A stretch of 64,000 nt of DNA from Bacillota bacterium (GCA_023420895.1 JAEZUY010000002.1:34239-98238); one strand, 5' to 3'. Shown: positions 25,459-34,645, counted from the first letter of the stretch. The notes: generated from the sequence alone by a model not told the origin. Numbers and translations: made by a program.

Positions 25459-25494
25459 AAGCGGCATATATTAAATATATGCCGCTTTTTTTAA
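25459..25494 (+). terminator. Intrinsic terminator of the ABC-cupin operon
   Basis: 13-bp perfect stem AAGCGGCATATAT/ATATATGCCGCTT, loop TAA, T-run. Confidence 0.93.
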
Positions 25495-25507
25495 TACTTT
25501 GAGCATA

Positions 25508-25534
25508 AAAAAAGAACCCCGAAGGGTTCTTTTT
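25508..25534. terminator. Terminator of hcp, bidirectional in form
   Basis: AAAAAGAACCC/GGGTTCTTTTT stem with loop CGAA, flanked by A-run and T-run; it serves the minus-strand hcp transcript. Confidence 0.9.
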
Positions 25535-25550
25535 ATCTATTTAAAAATGA

Positions 25551-27194
25551 TTATACCATCATTTCAAGATCTTCTTCAGCTGTAGTTATTCCGCCTATTC
25601 CGAAGTTTTCAACTAGAACGTTAACTACATTTGGAGATAGGAAACCAGGAAGTGTTGGTCCTAGGTGTATGTTCTTAACTCCAAGTGATAGAAGTGCAAG
25701 AAGAACTATAACAGCTTTCTGCTCATACCAAGCTATGTTGAACACGATTGGTAAATCGTTTATATCATCAAGTTCGAATGCTTTCTGAAGTTCCATAGCT
25801 ATAACAGCTAGTGAGTATGAGTCGTTACACTGACCAGCGTCAAGCACTCTAGGAATTCCTCCTATATCGCCAAGGCCAAGCTTGTTGTATCTGTATTTAG
25901 CACATCCTGCTGTAAGGATAACTGTATCTTCTGGAAGACCTTTAGCGAATTCTGTATAGTATTCTCTGCTCTTCATTCTTCCGTCGCATCCGCCCATTAC
26001 GAAGAATTTCTTTATAGCTCCTGATTTAACTGCATCTACAACTTTGTCAGCTATAGAAACAACTGTATCGTGAGCGAATCCTCCAACTATAGTTCCTTCT
26101 TCTATTTGCTCTGGCGGAGCACATTTTTTAGCGTGTTCTATTATTTCAGAGAAATCTTTATTTCCGTTTTCGTCTTCTTTTATTCTCTTAAGTCCTTCGT
26201 ATCCCACTGCACCTGTAACGTAGATTCTATCTTTATAAGAATCTTTTGGCGGAACTAGACAGTTAGTTGTAAACAGAATTGGTCCGTTGAATGTTTCGAA
26301 TTCTGTTTTCTGCTGCCACCAAGCGTTTCCGTAGTTACCTACTAGGTGATCATATTTTTTAAGTTTTGGATAGTAGTTTGAAGGAAGCATTTCTGAGTGA
26401 GTATATACATCTACTCCTGTTCCTTCAGTCTGCTCTAGAAGCTGTTCAAGGTCTCTTAAGTCGTGTCCTGTTATAAGTATTCCAGGATTTTCTCCAACGC
26501 CTATATTAACTTCTGTAGGCTCAGGGCTTCCGTAAGTTTCAGTATTAGCCTTATCAAGAAGAGCCATTACTTTAACTCCGTATTCTCCAGTTTTAAGAAC
26601 TAGAGCTACAAGCTCATCAACTGAAAGAGAATCGTCTAGTGTAGCTGCAAGAGCTTCTGAGAAGAATGCATATATATCGTTGTCTTCATATCCAAGATTG
26701 TGAGCGTGATGTCCGTAAGCAGCAGCTCCTTTAAGTCCGTAAGTAGTAAGCTCTCTAAGAGATCTCACATCTTCGTTTTCTGTAGAAAGAACCCCAACTT
26801 CTTTAGCTTTTTCATCATATTCTGATTCTGGTATATCCCAGTTAGCCGCATCTTCTTCTATGTTTATAGAAGAATCTTTTTCTTGAACCGCAGCCTTAAG
26901 TTCATCTCTTACTTTTTTAGCTTCTGTTATTCTGTTCACGAAATAGTCGTAATCGAAGTTTGCATTAGTTATAGTAGCAAATAAGCTTAACTGAATGAAT
27001 CTGTCAGCTTCTAATGTGTCTATACCAAGTTTAGCAGCCTCGATTCTGTAAAGAGCTATTCCTTTAAGTGTATATATTAAAAGGTCCTGAAGATTTGCCA
27101 CATCAGCTTTTTTACCGCATACACCTTGTACTGAACAGCCTTTTCCTCCTACTGTTTCCTGACATTGGTAACAAAACATTTTTGTATCTGACAT
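25551..27194 (-). CDS. hcp: Hybrid cluster protein (hydroxylamine/NO reductase)
   Basis: 547 residues. Prismane-type iron-sulfur protein that reduces nitric oxide or hydroxylamine and protects anaerobes from nitrosative stress. The N-terminal cluster motif is Cys8-X2-Cys11-X8-Cys20-X5-Cys26 ([20 protein letters not shown]). Hybrid-cluster segments include [44 protein letters not shown] and [18 protein letters not shown] lies 9 nt before ATG. No Hcr reductase gene is adjacent, common in clostridia. The promoter region carries both a sigma-B-like promoter and a CRP/FNR-type site. Confidence 0.96.
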   Translation of the reverse strand: MSDTKMFCYQCQETVGGKGCSVQGVCGKKADVANLQDLLIYTLKGIALYRIEAAKLGIDTLEADRFIQLSLFATITNANFDYDYFVNRITEAKKVRDELKAAVQEKDSSINIEEDAANWDIPESEYDEKAKEVGVLSTENEDVRSLRELTTYGLKGAAAYGHHAHNLGYEDNDIYAFFSEALAATLDDSLSVDELVALVLKTGEYGVKVMALLDKANTETYGSPEPTEVNIGVGENPGILITGHDLRDLEQLLEQTEGTGVDVYTHSEMLPSNYYPKLKKYDHLVGNYGNAWWQQKTEFETFNGPILFTTNCLVPPKDSYKDRIYVTGAVGYEGLKRIKEDENGNKDFSEIIEHAKKCAPPEQIEEGTIVGGFAHDTVVSIADKVVDAVKSGAIKKFFVMGGCDGRMKSREYYTEFAKGLPEDTVILTAGCAKYRYNKLGLGDIGGIPRVLDAGQCNDSYSLAVIAMELQKAFELDDINDLPIVFNIAWYEQKAVIVLLALLSLGVKNIHLGPTLPGFLSPNVVNVLVENFGIGGITTAEEDLEMMV

Positions 27195-27237
27195 GATTGT
27201 AAGCCTCCTTAAATATTTAAATTAACCTTACGGTTAT

Positions 27238-27264
27238 TATACCCATTTTTATTTTAAAAAATCT
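27238..27264 (-). promoter_or_regulatory. Sigma-B-like promoter of hcp
   Basis: On the minus strand AGATT (27264-27260), 15-nt spacer, GGGTATA (27244-27238). The same place also offers a plain TATAAT without a good sigma-A -35 hexamer. Confidence 0.5.
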
Positions 27265-27301
27265 GTGATTGATATCAAATAATAAAGTGTCATATATCAC
27301 A
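27265..27301 (-). promoter_or_regulatory. CRP/FNR-type activator sites upstream of hcp
   Basis: TTGATATCAATCAC (minus strand, 27278-27265) matches the FNR consensus TTGAT-N4-ATCAA at 9 of 10 positions and is centred about 42 nt before the predicted start, the class II activator position. A second CRP-like palindrome TGTGATATATGACA lies at 27301-27288, about 65 nt upstream. Confidence 0.5.
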
Positions 27302-27382
27302 ATGAAATATTAATAAATATTTTATTGTGAATATGATATAATAAATACATTGAACTGAAAATATATCATATTGGAGGAACCT

Positions 27383-28522
27383 ATGTTTGGTAGCCAGCAC
27401 AATCTAATAGAAAACAAAGAAATAGTTGAAACTTATGACAAATTAGCATCAGATGTACTAGAAAGTATGGTAGACTGGGTCAGAGTTATAGATATAAACT
27501 GCAATATAATATATTCGAACCGAAAATCTCCAGAAATTGAAGGATTTGAAGGCAGAGTTGCGGGAAAGAAATGCTACGATATATTCGGAAGAACGAATGC
27601 ATGCAGAAGATGTCTTACCGAGACTACCATGGCTACAGGGGAAATATCGGAAAAAGAAGAAATGATTGGGGACAGATATTTTTCGATGAAGAGTTCTCCA
27701 GTTAAAGACGGAAACGGAAATATATATGCAATAGTCGAAGTCTTAAGAGATATAACGAGAGAGAGAAAACTTGAGAAGCAGATAATGCTTAAGAATGAGA
27801 AGATGAGCAGAGATATAAACTTTGCACGTAAAATTCAGCGCAAGCTTCTTCCCAAGCCGGGACAGTATGACAAAGTTGATTTTAAATATATATATCTTCC
27901 TTCAGAAATGCTGAGCGGAGATATGTTCGACATTTTTCAGATAGACGAGAAGCATATAGGATTCTATATAAGCGATGTTGTCGGACACGGAGTTACTGCT
28001 TCAATAATGACTATGTTTATAAAGCAGACTCTGGGAACTGTGGGAAATGAGTTCATTTCTCCTGCAGACACGATTTCATACCTTCATGAAAATTTTCTTG
28101 AACTCGATCTTGAATTCGAAAACTATTTCACTATATTTTACGGTGTTCTCAATACGGAAACGAGAGAGCTCACATTTGTAAATGGAGGTCATAACAGCAT
28201 CCCAATACTTGCAAGAGAATCAGGACTTCAGAAACTTGAAGGAACAGGCTTTCCTATAATGTCAATATTTGCAGAAGCCAATTATACAGAGCAGAAAATT
28301 CAGCTGGAAAAAGGAGACAGGCTGATACTTTATACGGACGGTCTTATAGAAGCCAAAAACAAGGACAGTGAACTTTACGGTTATGAAAGACTGGTTGAAA
28401 CTATAGAAAACAATCTCGGATGCAGAGATGATTTAATAGATATCATCAAAGATGATGTTGATGACTTCAGATATAAAGAACTTGAAGATGATTTCACTCT
28501 TCTACAGCTTAAAATAAACTAA
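27383..28522 (+). CDS. PAS-domain PP2C (SpoIIE-type) serine phosphatase, RsbP/RsbU-like
   Basis: 379 residues. An N-terminal PAS domain (about 25-135) contains a Cys cluster (KKCYDIF...NACRRCL) that could bind a metal or sense redox state. A coiled-coil linker follows (LEKQIMLKNEKMSRDINFARKIQRKL), then a PP2C/SpoIIE phosphatase domain (about 160-379) with metal residues in MLSGDMFDIFQ, SDVVGHGVTASI, FVNGGHNSIP and LYTDGLIEA. This is the layout of RsbP, which dephosphorylates an anti-anti-sigma factor in the sigma-B pathway. Length and architecture exclude the sporulation SpoIIE, which has about ten membrane segments. ATG 27383 follows GGAGG. HesB-like selenoprotein follows 17 bp downstream. 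No rsbV/rsbW/sigB is in the window. Confidence 0.85.
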   Translation: MFGSQHNLIENKEIVETYDKLASDVLESMVDWVRVIDINCNIIYSNRKSPEIEGFEGRVAGKKCYDIFGRTNACRRCLTETTMATGEISEKEEMIGDRYFSMKSSPVKDGNGNIYAIVEVLRDITRERKLEKQIMLKNEKMSRDINFARKIQRKLLPKPGQYDKVDFKYIYLPSEMLSGDMFDIFQIDEKHIGFYISDVVGHGVTASIMTMFIKQTLGTVGNEFISPADTISYLHENFLELDLEFENYFTIFYGVLNTETRELTFVNGGHNSIPILARESGLQKLEGTGFPIMSIFAEANYTEQKIQLEKGDRLILYTDGLIEAKNKDSELYGYERLVETIENNLGCRDDLIDIIKDDVDDFRYKELEDDFTLLQLKIN

Positions 28523-28539
28523 TTTAAGAGGTGTTTAAA

Positions 28540-28836
28540 ATGAATATAGTGATATCGGAAAGTGCAAAAGAAATTTTTGAATATAGAAATATAAAGGCTA
28601 TTACTATTTACGGAGTAGAGCCTGCAGGATGTTGAGGTATCCAGAAAATGGAAGTCTATGTTAGACTTAGAGAACCGAGAAGCAATCAGGATCCTGATAT
28701 ATTTGAAGAGACAGATCAGGACGGAATTCACTTTTATATAGATACAGGTCTGGATCTTCCAGAAACTATAACGCTTGAAAAAGCCAGATTTGTTTCGGAT
28801 CTTCCTGATCATGAGATTAGAATAAAAGAATATTAG
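28540..28836 (+). CDS. HesB-like selenoprotein (UGA at codon 32 read as Sec)
   Basis: 98 residues of the HesB/IscA-related family, starting MNIVISESAKEIFEYRNIKA. The in-frame TGA at 28633-28635 sits in EPAGC-U-GIQKMEVYV, a Cys-Sec pair as described for HesB-like selenoproteins; downstream the frame is open to 28836 (LDLPETITLEKARFVSDLPD). A perfect 7-bp hairpin 17 nt after the UGA is a good SECIS candidate. Role in Fe-S or selenium chemistry is unknown. It lies 17 bp behind the PAS-PP2C phosphatase and is probably cotranscribed. Without recoding the gene would be called only from the internal ATG at 28648. Confidence 0.9.
28652..28668 (+). promoter_or_regulatory. Candidate bacterial SECIS hairpin of the HesB-like gene
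   Basis: AAGTCTA (28652-28658) and TAGACTT (28662-28668) form a perfect stem with loop TGT, about 24 nt after the UGA; the loop contains the G that bacterial SECIS elements need. Confidence 0.65.
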
Positions 28837-28841
28837 ATTTT

Positions 28842-28882
28842 AAAAGGTGAAAGATTGGACTCTTAATTCTTTCACCTTTTTT
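28842..28882 (+). terminator. Intrinsic terminator after the HesB-like gene
   Basis: 13-bp stem AAAAGGTGAAAGA/TCTTTCACCTTTT and T-run. Confidence 0.9.
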
Positions 28883-28890
28883 GATTTCAA

Positions 28891-28920
28891 TTGAAAACAG
28901 TTTATCTCTTGTGATACAAT
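28891..28920 (+). promoter_or_regulatory. Promoter of accBCDA
   Basis: TTGAAA (28891-28896), 18-nt spacer, TACAAT (28915-28920), about 75 nt before accB. Confidence 0.5.
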
Positions 28921-28996
28921 AATATAAGTATTAATCTAAAAAATAATGTATTAATATAAAATAGAAACACATTTTATAGCAGAGGAAGTGTGATTT

Positions 28997-29473
28997 ATGG
29001 GACTGAGTTTTGAAGAAATAAAGGAGCTTATAAAGCTGATAAACGACAGCGATATAAATAAAGCTGAGCTGAAATACGATGATATTGAACTAAAATTGTC
29101 AAAAGAATCAGAAATTAAGCATATATCTCCTGTTCATCAGGAGTCTCAGGAGAAATCAGATGAAAACAGCAATGAAATAAAAGTTGAAAAAAATATTCCA
29201 GAATCAGAAATAAAAAAAGAAAATATACATGAGAATGCCGAAGCTGTAAAGTCTCCGATAGTAGGCACATTTTATGATTCGCCGTTTCCTGAAGCCGATC
29301 CTTATGTTAAAGTCGGCGACAGAGTGAAGGAAGGCGATGTTCTCTGCATAGTTGAAGCTATGAAGATAATGAATGAAATAAAATCTCAGTTTGACGGAGA
29401 AGTAGCGGAGATACTTTTAGAAAATGAAGATATAGTGGAGTATAATCAGCCAATTATGATTATAAGGAGATAA
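28997..29473 (+). CDS. accB: Biotin carboxyl carrier protein of acetyl-CoA carboxylase
   Basis: 158 residues. Carries CO2 on biotin between AccC and AccD/A for malonyl-CoA synthesis. An N-terminal segment, then a Glu/Lys/Ser-rich hinge (about 38-82), then the biotinyl domain beginning KSPIVGTFYDSP. The biotinylation site is Lys123 in VEAMKIMNE. The BirA ligase that would modify it is at 52445. First gene of accBCDA; accC starts 5 bp after it. Confidence 0.95.
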   Translation: MGLSFEEIKELIKLINDSDINKAELKYDDIELKLSKESEIKHISPVHQESQEKSDENSNEIKVEKNIPESEIKKENIHENAEAVKSPIVGTFYDSPFPEADPYVKVGDRVKEGDVLCIVEAMKIMNEIKSQFDGEVAEILLENEDIVEYNQPIMIIRR

Positions 29474-29477
29474 GAAT

Positions 29478-30824
29478 ATGTTCAAAAAGATACTTATCGC
29501 CAATAGAGGCGAAATAGCTGTGAGAATAATGAGGACCTGCAAAGAAATGGGAATAAAGACTGTTGCTGTTTATTCTGAAGCAGATGAAAATTCACTCCAC
29601 GTTCATTATGCCGATGAATCGATTTGCATAGGGCCGGCGTCTCCTTCTAAGAGCTACCTGGATATAAAGTCTATAATATCGGCGGCGCTTGTGACAGGAG
29701 CAGACGCTATACACCCGGGCTACGGATTTCTCTCTGAAAATCCCAAGCTCGTAGATATATGCGATATGCACGGAATAAAATTTATAGGCCCTGAAAAAGA
29801 ACATATAGAAAAAATGGGAAATAAATCGGAAGCCAGAGCCACAATGATAAAAGCAGGAGTTCCTGTAGTGCCTGGAATGGAAAGCGGAACGGAGTGCTGC
29901 GAAACAGCTTATGAAGAAGCCGAAAAAATGGGCTATCCTGTAATTATAAAAGCATCTTCAGGAGGCGGCGGAAGAGGAATGCGGATAGTGAGAAGCTCTG
30001 AAGATTTCAAGAGCAGTTTTGATACAGCAAAAGCCGAATCGAAAGCAGCCTTCGGAAATGAAAATATGTATGTTGAAAAATTTATAGAGAAACCGAGACA
30101 TATAGAGTTTCAGATTCTGGCAGACGAGTATGGAAATGTTGTACATCTCGGAGAGAGAGACTGCACTATGCAGAGAAGAAATCAGAAGATGATTGAAGAA
30201 TCGCCTTCAGAAGCTATTTCTGCTGAATTAAGAGAAAAAATGGGAAAAGCCGCAGTGAGAGCCGCAGAATGCGTAAACTATGTGAACGCGGGAACTGTGG
30301 AATTTCTTCTGGACAGAGAAGGAAATTATTATTTTATAGAGATGAATACCAGAATACAGGTTGAGCATCCTGTAACAGAGATGATTACGAATATAGATAT
30401 AATAAAGGCTCAGATAGAAATAGCAGACGGGAAAAGACTGAGTTTTGCTCAGAAAGATATAGAGTTCAGAGGCCATGCAATAGAATGCAGAATAAATGCA
30501 GAGAACCCGGAAGAAAACTTCAGACCTTCACCGGGGCTTATAGAGGATCTGATACTTCCAGGAGGAATAAGCACCAGAGTGGATACATTTATATATCCGG
30601 GCTACAGAGTTCCTGCGAATTATGATTCTATGATAGGGAAACTCATAGTCTGGGCTCCTACAAGGGAAGAAGCTGTAATGAGGATGAGAAGAGCGCTTGA
30701 AGAATTCTGGGTTATAGGGATAGACAATAATATAGTTTTTCAGATGTCTCTTCTTGAAAATGAAAAATTCAGAAAAAACGATATATACACAACATTTATA
30801 GAAAAAGAAGTGCTTGCTCTCTAG
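29478..30824 (+). CDS. accC: Biotin carboxylase subunit of acetyl-CoA carboxylase
   Basis: 448 residues, ATP-grasp enzyme that carboxylates biotin on AccB. N-terminal FKKILIANRGEIAVRIMR, the Gly-rich loop KASSGGGGRGMR, YVEKFIEKPRHIEFQ, ERDCTMQRRNQK and FIEMNTRIQVEHPVTE are all present. The length is that of a free-standing biotin carboxylase rather than a pyruvate or propionyl carboxylase fusion. Confidence 0.97.
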   Translation: MFKKILIANRGEIAVRIMRTCKEMGIKTVAVYSEADENSLHVHYADESICIGPASPSKSYLDIKSIISAALVTGADAIHPGYGFLSENPKLVDICDMHGIKFIGPEKEHIEKMGNKSEARATMIKAGVPVVPGMESGTECCETAYEEAEKMGYPVIIKASSGGGGRGMRIVRSSEDFKSSFDTAKAESKAAFGNENMYVEKFIEKPRHIEFQILADEYGNVVHLGERDCTMQRRNQKMIEESPSEAISAELREKMGKAAVRAAECVNYVNAGTVEFLLDREGNYYFIEMNTRIQVEHPVTEMITNIDIIKAQIEIADGKRLSFAQKDIEFRGHAIECRINAENPEENFRPSPGLIEDLILPGGISTRVDTFIYPGYRVPANYDSMIGKLIVWAPTREEAVMRMRRALEEFWVIGIDNNIVFQMSLLENEKFRKNDIYTTFIEKEVLAL

Positions 30825-30850
30825 AGCTGTTTTTAGAAAGGAAGTAAATT

Positions 30851-31780
30851 ATGTTAAAAGATTTATTTCAGAGGAAGACGAAATATGCAACACTGAAAGT
30901 TGGAAACGAAGAAAATGAGCTGAAAAAAAGTCACAGCAGAATGCAGAATAAATCTGCAGTGAGTCTGGATTCAGACATAGATGAAAGAATATGGATGAAA
31001 TGCAGAAAATGCGAAGAGATAGTTCTTGTTAAAGATTACGAAGACAATATGTCAGTCTGCCCGTACTGCGGCAAACACGGCAGAATATCGGCAAAAAAGA
31101 GGATAGAAATAACTGCTGATGAAGGCAGTTTTGAGGAAAAATTCTCAGATATAGGAACTCTCAATGTGCTCAGTTTTCCAAGTTATGAAGAAAAACTTGA
31201 AAAAGCCAGAATTCAGTCTCAGATATCTGAAGCCGCTGTAACGGGAAGAGCGGAAATAAACGGCATTTCTGTGAATATAGGAATTATGGACTCGAACTTC
31301 ATGATGGGAAGCATGGGTTCAGCAGTCGGAGAAAAGATAACGAGACTTATAGAAGATTCTGCGGAGACAGGAATTCCTTTAATTCTTTTCTGCGCTTCCG
31401 GAGGAGCGAGGATGCAGGAGGGAATTCTGTCTCTTATGCAGATGGCGAAGACATCGGCGGCGATAGCAAAGCTGGACAGCGGGAAAAATCTTTTTATTTC
31501 AGTTCTTACTGATCCCACAACTGGAGGCGTTTCAGCGAGCTTTGCAATGCTTGGAGATATAATAATAGCTGAACCGGATGCTCTAATAGGCTTTGCAGGA
31601 CCGAGAGTCGTAGAGCAGACTATAAGACAGAGTCTTCCGGAAGGATTTCAGAAATCAGAATTCCTTTTAGAAAAAGGTTTTGTAGATATTATTTCAGAAA
31701 GAAAAGACATGAAAAATCTGATTTACAGAATTCTCATAATGCACGGATTCGGCGAGGAGAATGAAAATGAGCGTGAATGA
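30851..31780 (+). CDS. accD: Acetyl-CoA carboxylase carboxyltransferase, beta subunit
   Basis: 309 residues. An N-terminal zinc ribbon with CRKCEE and CPYCGKHG is followed by the crotonase-like carboxyltransferase domain (GSMGSAVGEKI, CASGGARMQEG, TDPTTGGVSASFAMLGD). Forms a heterotetramer with AccA. Its 3' end overlaps accA, ensuring equal synthesis of the two subunits. Confidence 0.96.
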   Translation: MLKDLFQRKTKYATLKVGNEENELKKSHSRMQNKSAVSLDSDIDERIWMKCRKCEEIVLVKDYEDNMSVCPYCGKHGRISAKKRIEITADEGSFEEKFSDIGTLNVLSFPSYEEKLEKARIQSQISEAAVTGRAEINGISVNIGIMDSNFMMGSMGSAVGEKITRLIEDSAETGIPLILFCASGGARMQEGILSLMQMAKTSAAIAKLDSGKNLFISVLTDPTTGGVSASFAMLGDIIIAEPDALIGFAGPRVVEQTIRQSLPEGFQKSEFLLEKGFVDIISERKDMKNLIYRILIMHGFGEENENERE

Positions 31781-32693
31781 TTTAGAGAGAAAAATAAAAG
31801 AGCTCAGAGCGCTGTCTGACGAACTTGGTAAAGATTTCTCAGAAGAGATACGAATAATGGAAGAGAAACTGAGAGAATCGAAACCTCATAAAAAAGAAAA
31901 GCATGCATGGAAAAGAGTTCAAGTTGCAAGACATAAGGACAGACCGAAAACTGAGGACTATATAAACCATATAACTGATGATTTTATAGAGCTTCATGGG
32001 GACAGGAGATTTGCAGAGGACGGATCGATAATATCAGGAATAGGTCTTATAGACGGGCAGCCTGTGACTATAATCGGACATCAGAAAGGAAATACTACCG
32101 AAGAGAATATAGCAAGAAATTTTGGAATGCCTAATCCTGAAGGATATAGAAAAGCGCTCAGACTTATGAAACAGGCGGAAAAATTCGGACGTCCTGTCAT
32201 AACTTTAATAGACACTCCGGGAGCCTACTGCGGACTCGGAGCAGAAGAGAGAGGCCAGGCTCAGGCAATTGCAGAAAATCTTCTGGAAATGAGCAGACTG
32301 AATACTAAGACTGTAGCGATAGTAATAGGAGAAGGAGGAAGCGGAGGTGCGCTTGCACTTTCAGTTTCTGATAAAATAGCGATGCTGGAGAATTCAGTAT
32401 ATTCTGTGATATCTCCCGAAGGGCTTGCGAGCATTCTCTGGAAAGATGCCAAAAAAGCTCCCGAAGCATCTGAAGTAATGAAACTCACTGCAAAAGATCT
32501 CTATAATCTCGGAGTTATAGACGACATAATACAGGAGCCAAAAGGAGGAGCGCATGAGTCTCCAGAAAAGATGAGCAGAAATATTAAAGAATATATAAAA
32601 AAGAGCCTTGAAGAGATACCAGACTCCTGTGAAGAAATGCTTGAAAAAAGATATGAAAAAATCAGAAGCATGGGAAAATACTGCAAACTGTAA
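31767..32693 (+). CDS. accA: Acetyl-CoA carboxylase carboxyltransferase, alpha subunit
   Basis: 308 residues. N-terminal helical region, then WKRVQVARHKDRPKTEDYI, ELHGDRRFAEDG, IGHQKGNTTEENI, TLIDTPGAYCGLGAEERGQA and EGGSGGALALSVSD. ATG 31767 (SD GAGGAG inside accD) is better spaced than ATG 31761. Last gene of the operon. No fab genes adjoin, so the rest of fatty-acid synthesis is elsewhere. Confidence 0.96.
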   Translation: MSVNDLERKIKELRALSDELGKDFSEEIRIMEEKLRESKPHKKEKHAWKRVQVARHKDRPKTEDYINHITDDFIELHGDRRFAEDGSIISGIGLIDGQPVTIIGHQKGNTTEENIARNFGMPNPEGYRKALRLMKQAEKFGRPVITLIDTPGAYCGLGAEERGQAQAIAENLLEMSRLNTKTVAIVIGEGGSGGALALSVSDKIAMLENSVYSVISPEGLASILWKDAKKAPEASEVMKLTAKDLYNLGVIDDIIQEPKGGAHESPEKMSRNIKEYIKKSLEEIPDSCEEMLEKRYEKIRSMGKYCKL

Positions 32694-32712
32694 GATATTA
32701 TATATAAAATAA

Positions 32713-32742
32713 AAAAGAGACTGAATATTCAGTCTCTTTTCT
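32713..32742. terminator. Bidirectional terminator between accA and usp
   Basis: 13-bp stem AAAAGAGACTGAA/TTCAGTCTCTTTT with a 2-nt TA loop, between convergent genes. Confidence 0.9.
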
Positions 32743-32770
32743 TTTATATGAATTCTATTTTCCACATTTT

Positions 32771-33187
32771 CTAGTCCACAGGTTTTTCAGGTATAACTAG
32801 AACCGGCACAGGTGAATGAGCTACAACTTTGCTTGTAACTGATCCTATAAGATATCTCTGGAATCCGCTGAGTCCCATTCTAGTCATTATAACCATTCCG
32901 ATATTTTCCTTATTAGTATATTCGATTATATCTTTGTAAGGAGTTCCTATAAGACTCGATTTTACAACTTTATAACCTTCAGCTTTTGAAGCCGCTATGT
33001 CCAGAACTTCGTTACTCTGTTCTATAAGCTCTCTCTGTATTGAGTCTTGAACTATGTAGTTTACTTCAACTACGTTGAGAAGGTGAAGTTCAGTTTCTTT
33101 AGGAAATAATTCCTGGAATAATTCTATGGCTTCTAAACTTCTTTCCGAACCGTCAACAGGTATAAGCACTTTATTTATATTTATCAT
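32771..33187 (-). CDS. Universal stress protein (UspA family)
   Basis: 138 residues, single Usp domain. It begins NKVLIPVDGSERSLEAIE and ends with the ATP-binding signature GLSGFQRYLIGSVTSKVV (G-X2-G-X9-G-S) and PVPVLVIP. It binds nucleotide and is made under starvation or stress in most bacteria. A sigma-B-like promoter lies in the gap to murC. ATG 33187 follows AAAGGAAG. Confidence 0.93.
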   Translation of the reverse strand: MININKVLIPVDGSERSLEAIELFQELFPKETELHLLNVVEVNYIVQDSIQRELIEQSNEVLDIAASKAEGYKVVKSSLIGTPYKDIIEYTNKENIGMVIMTRMGLSGFQRYLIGSVTSKVVAHSPVPVLVIPEKPVD

Positions 33188-33226
33188 TTGAATCTTCCTT
33201 TCACTATAATCTGCTTGTAGTATATT

Positions 33227-33254
33227 CTTTCCCTAATTTAAGAGATATTAAACA
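33227..33254 (-). promoter_or_regulatory. Sigma-B-like promoter of usp
   Basis: Minus strand TGTTT (33254-33250), 16-nt spacer, GGGAAAG (33233-33227); equally GTTTAA-N14-GGGAAA, a perfect -35 and a GGGWAW -10. Confidence 0.55.
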
Positions 33255-33256
33255 TA

Positions 33257-34645
33257 TTAATTACAGTTTTTTAAAATATCGTCCCCTATTTCAAGAACGT
33301 TTCCAGCTCCCATAGTCAGCACTATATCTCCTTTTTCAGCGTTTTCAAGGATATAGTCCCTTATATCAGAGAAGCTTTCCATATAGATTGCATCCACACC
33401 GTTGTCATTAAGTTTGTTTACTATATCTTTAGAATGAACATTTCCCCAGTTTGCTTCTCTTGCGGCGAATATATCAGTGATTATTACTTTATCCGCATCA
33501 TAGAATGCATTTGAGAAATCCTCAAGAAGAGATATAGATCTGCTGTAAGTGTGAGGCTGGAATATGCACCACAGTTTGTTTTTATTGACTTGTTTAACAG
33601 CGCCTAGAGATGATTTTATCTCAGTCGGATGGTGCGCATAATCGTCAATAACAGCGAAACCTCTGCAGTCGCCTTTTCTTTCAAGTCTTCTCCATGTTCC
33701 AGTGTATTCTTCAATTCTGTCTACGAGATAGTCCATATCTGCACCGCAGCAGTTAGAAGCCGCAATAGCCGCAGCCGAATCGATGACATTGTGTTTTCCG
33801 AATACATTCAGATGCACATCATAAGTTTTGTCTCCGTTCACTGTCAGTTTATAATCCGATGTGAAGTCGGAATTTATTTTTATATCGCTTATTCTGTAAT
33901 AGCTTCCTTCAGACTCTCCAAAAGTTCTTATATTGTATTTTGCACTGTCTACAACCTGCATAGCGTTTTCATCGTCATTATTCACCACAAGATAGCCGTC
34001 TTCAGGTATCAGTTTTACGAAACCTTTGAAAGTCTCTATAATTTCATCGATATCTTTATAGTAGTCTAAATGGTCGTTATCTATATTCAGAACTATACCT
34101 ATAGTAGAGTGAAATTTAAGTATATTCGCTTTATACTCGCACGCTTCTGTAACTAAAAGTCTCTTTCCGCCTATTCTGACATTTCCGTCTATCTGTTTAA
34201 GACTTCCGCCGAGAAGTATAGTCGGATCGAATTCGCTTTCGTTGAGAAGGACTGAAAGAACGCTTGTAGTAGTAGTTTTACCGTGAGTTCCTGAAACTGC
34301 TATAGAATCCTGATAAAGTCTCATAAGCTGTCCTAGGAAATTGCCTCTGTCTACACAGAGAAGTCCTCTCTCTTTTGCCTTTCTGAACTCTTCATTCTCT
34401 TCGTTTATTGCATCAGTATATATTACCAGGTCAGGATTCTTTATATTGTCTGCAGAATGGCCTATGTATATTTCAGCACCTCTATTTCTGAGGTTCTCTG
34501 TATTGGCAGATTCTTTCATATCCGAACCTGAAACTTTAATTCCTTTATTAAGAAGAATGGCTGCAAGTCCGCTCATGCTCACTCCGCCTATTCCTATGAA
34601 ATGCACATCGTTGAACTCAGTGCTGTATATATCAAAATTTTTCAT
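33257..34645 (-). CDS. murC: UDP-N-acetylmuramate--L-alanine ligase
   Basis: Adds the first amino acid of the peptidoglycan stem peptide; 462 residues. N-terminal HFIGIGGVSMSGLA (UDP binding), ATP loop SGTHGKTTTTSVLS, then NIDNDHLDYY and DDYAHHPTEI. ATG 34645 follows GGGAGGAATT; the open frame continues upstream but without family similarity. Divergent from purR, a neighbour pair seen in many clostridia. Confidence 0.96.
   Translation of the reverse strand: MKNFDIYSTEFNDVHFIGIGGVSMSGLAAILLNKGIKVSGSDMKESANTENLRNRGAEIYIGHSADNIKNPDLVIYTDAINEENEEFRKAKERGLLCVDRGNFLGQLMRLYQDSIAVSGTHGKTTTTSVLSVLLNESEFDPTILLGGSLKQIDGNVRIGGKRLLVTEACEYKANILKFHSTIGIVLNIDNDHLDYYKDIDEIIETFKGFVKLIPEDGYLVVNNDDENAMQVVDSAKYNIRTFGESEGSYYRISDIKINSDFTSDYKLTVNGDKTYDVHLNVFGKHNVIDSAAAIAASNCCGADMDYLVDRIEEYTGTWRRLERKGDCRGFAVIDDYAHHPTEIKSSLGAVKQVNKNKLWCIFQPHTYSRSISLLEDFSNAFYDADKVIITDIFAAREANWGNVHSKDIVNKLNDNGVDAIYMESFSDIRDYILENAEKGDIVLTMGAGNVLEIGDDILKNCN

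Noticed and set aside
27383..28522. Sporulation phosphatase SpoIIE
   Set aside because: It lacks the large membrane domain of SpoIIE and carries a PAS domain; RsbP/RsbU-type is the better match.
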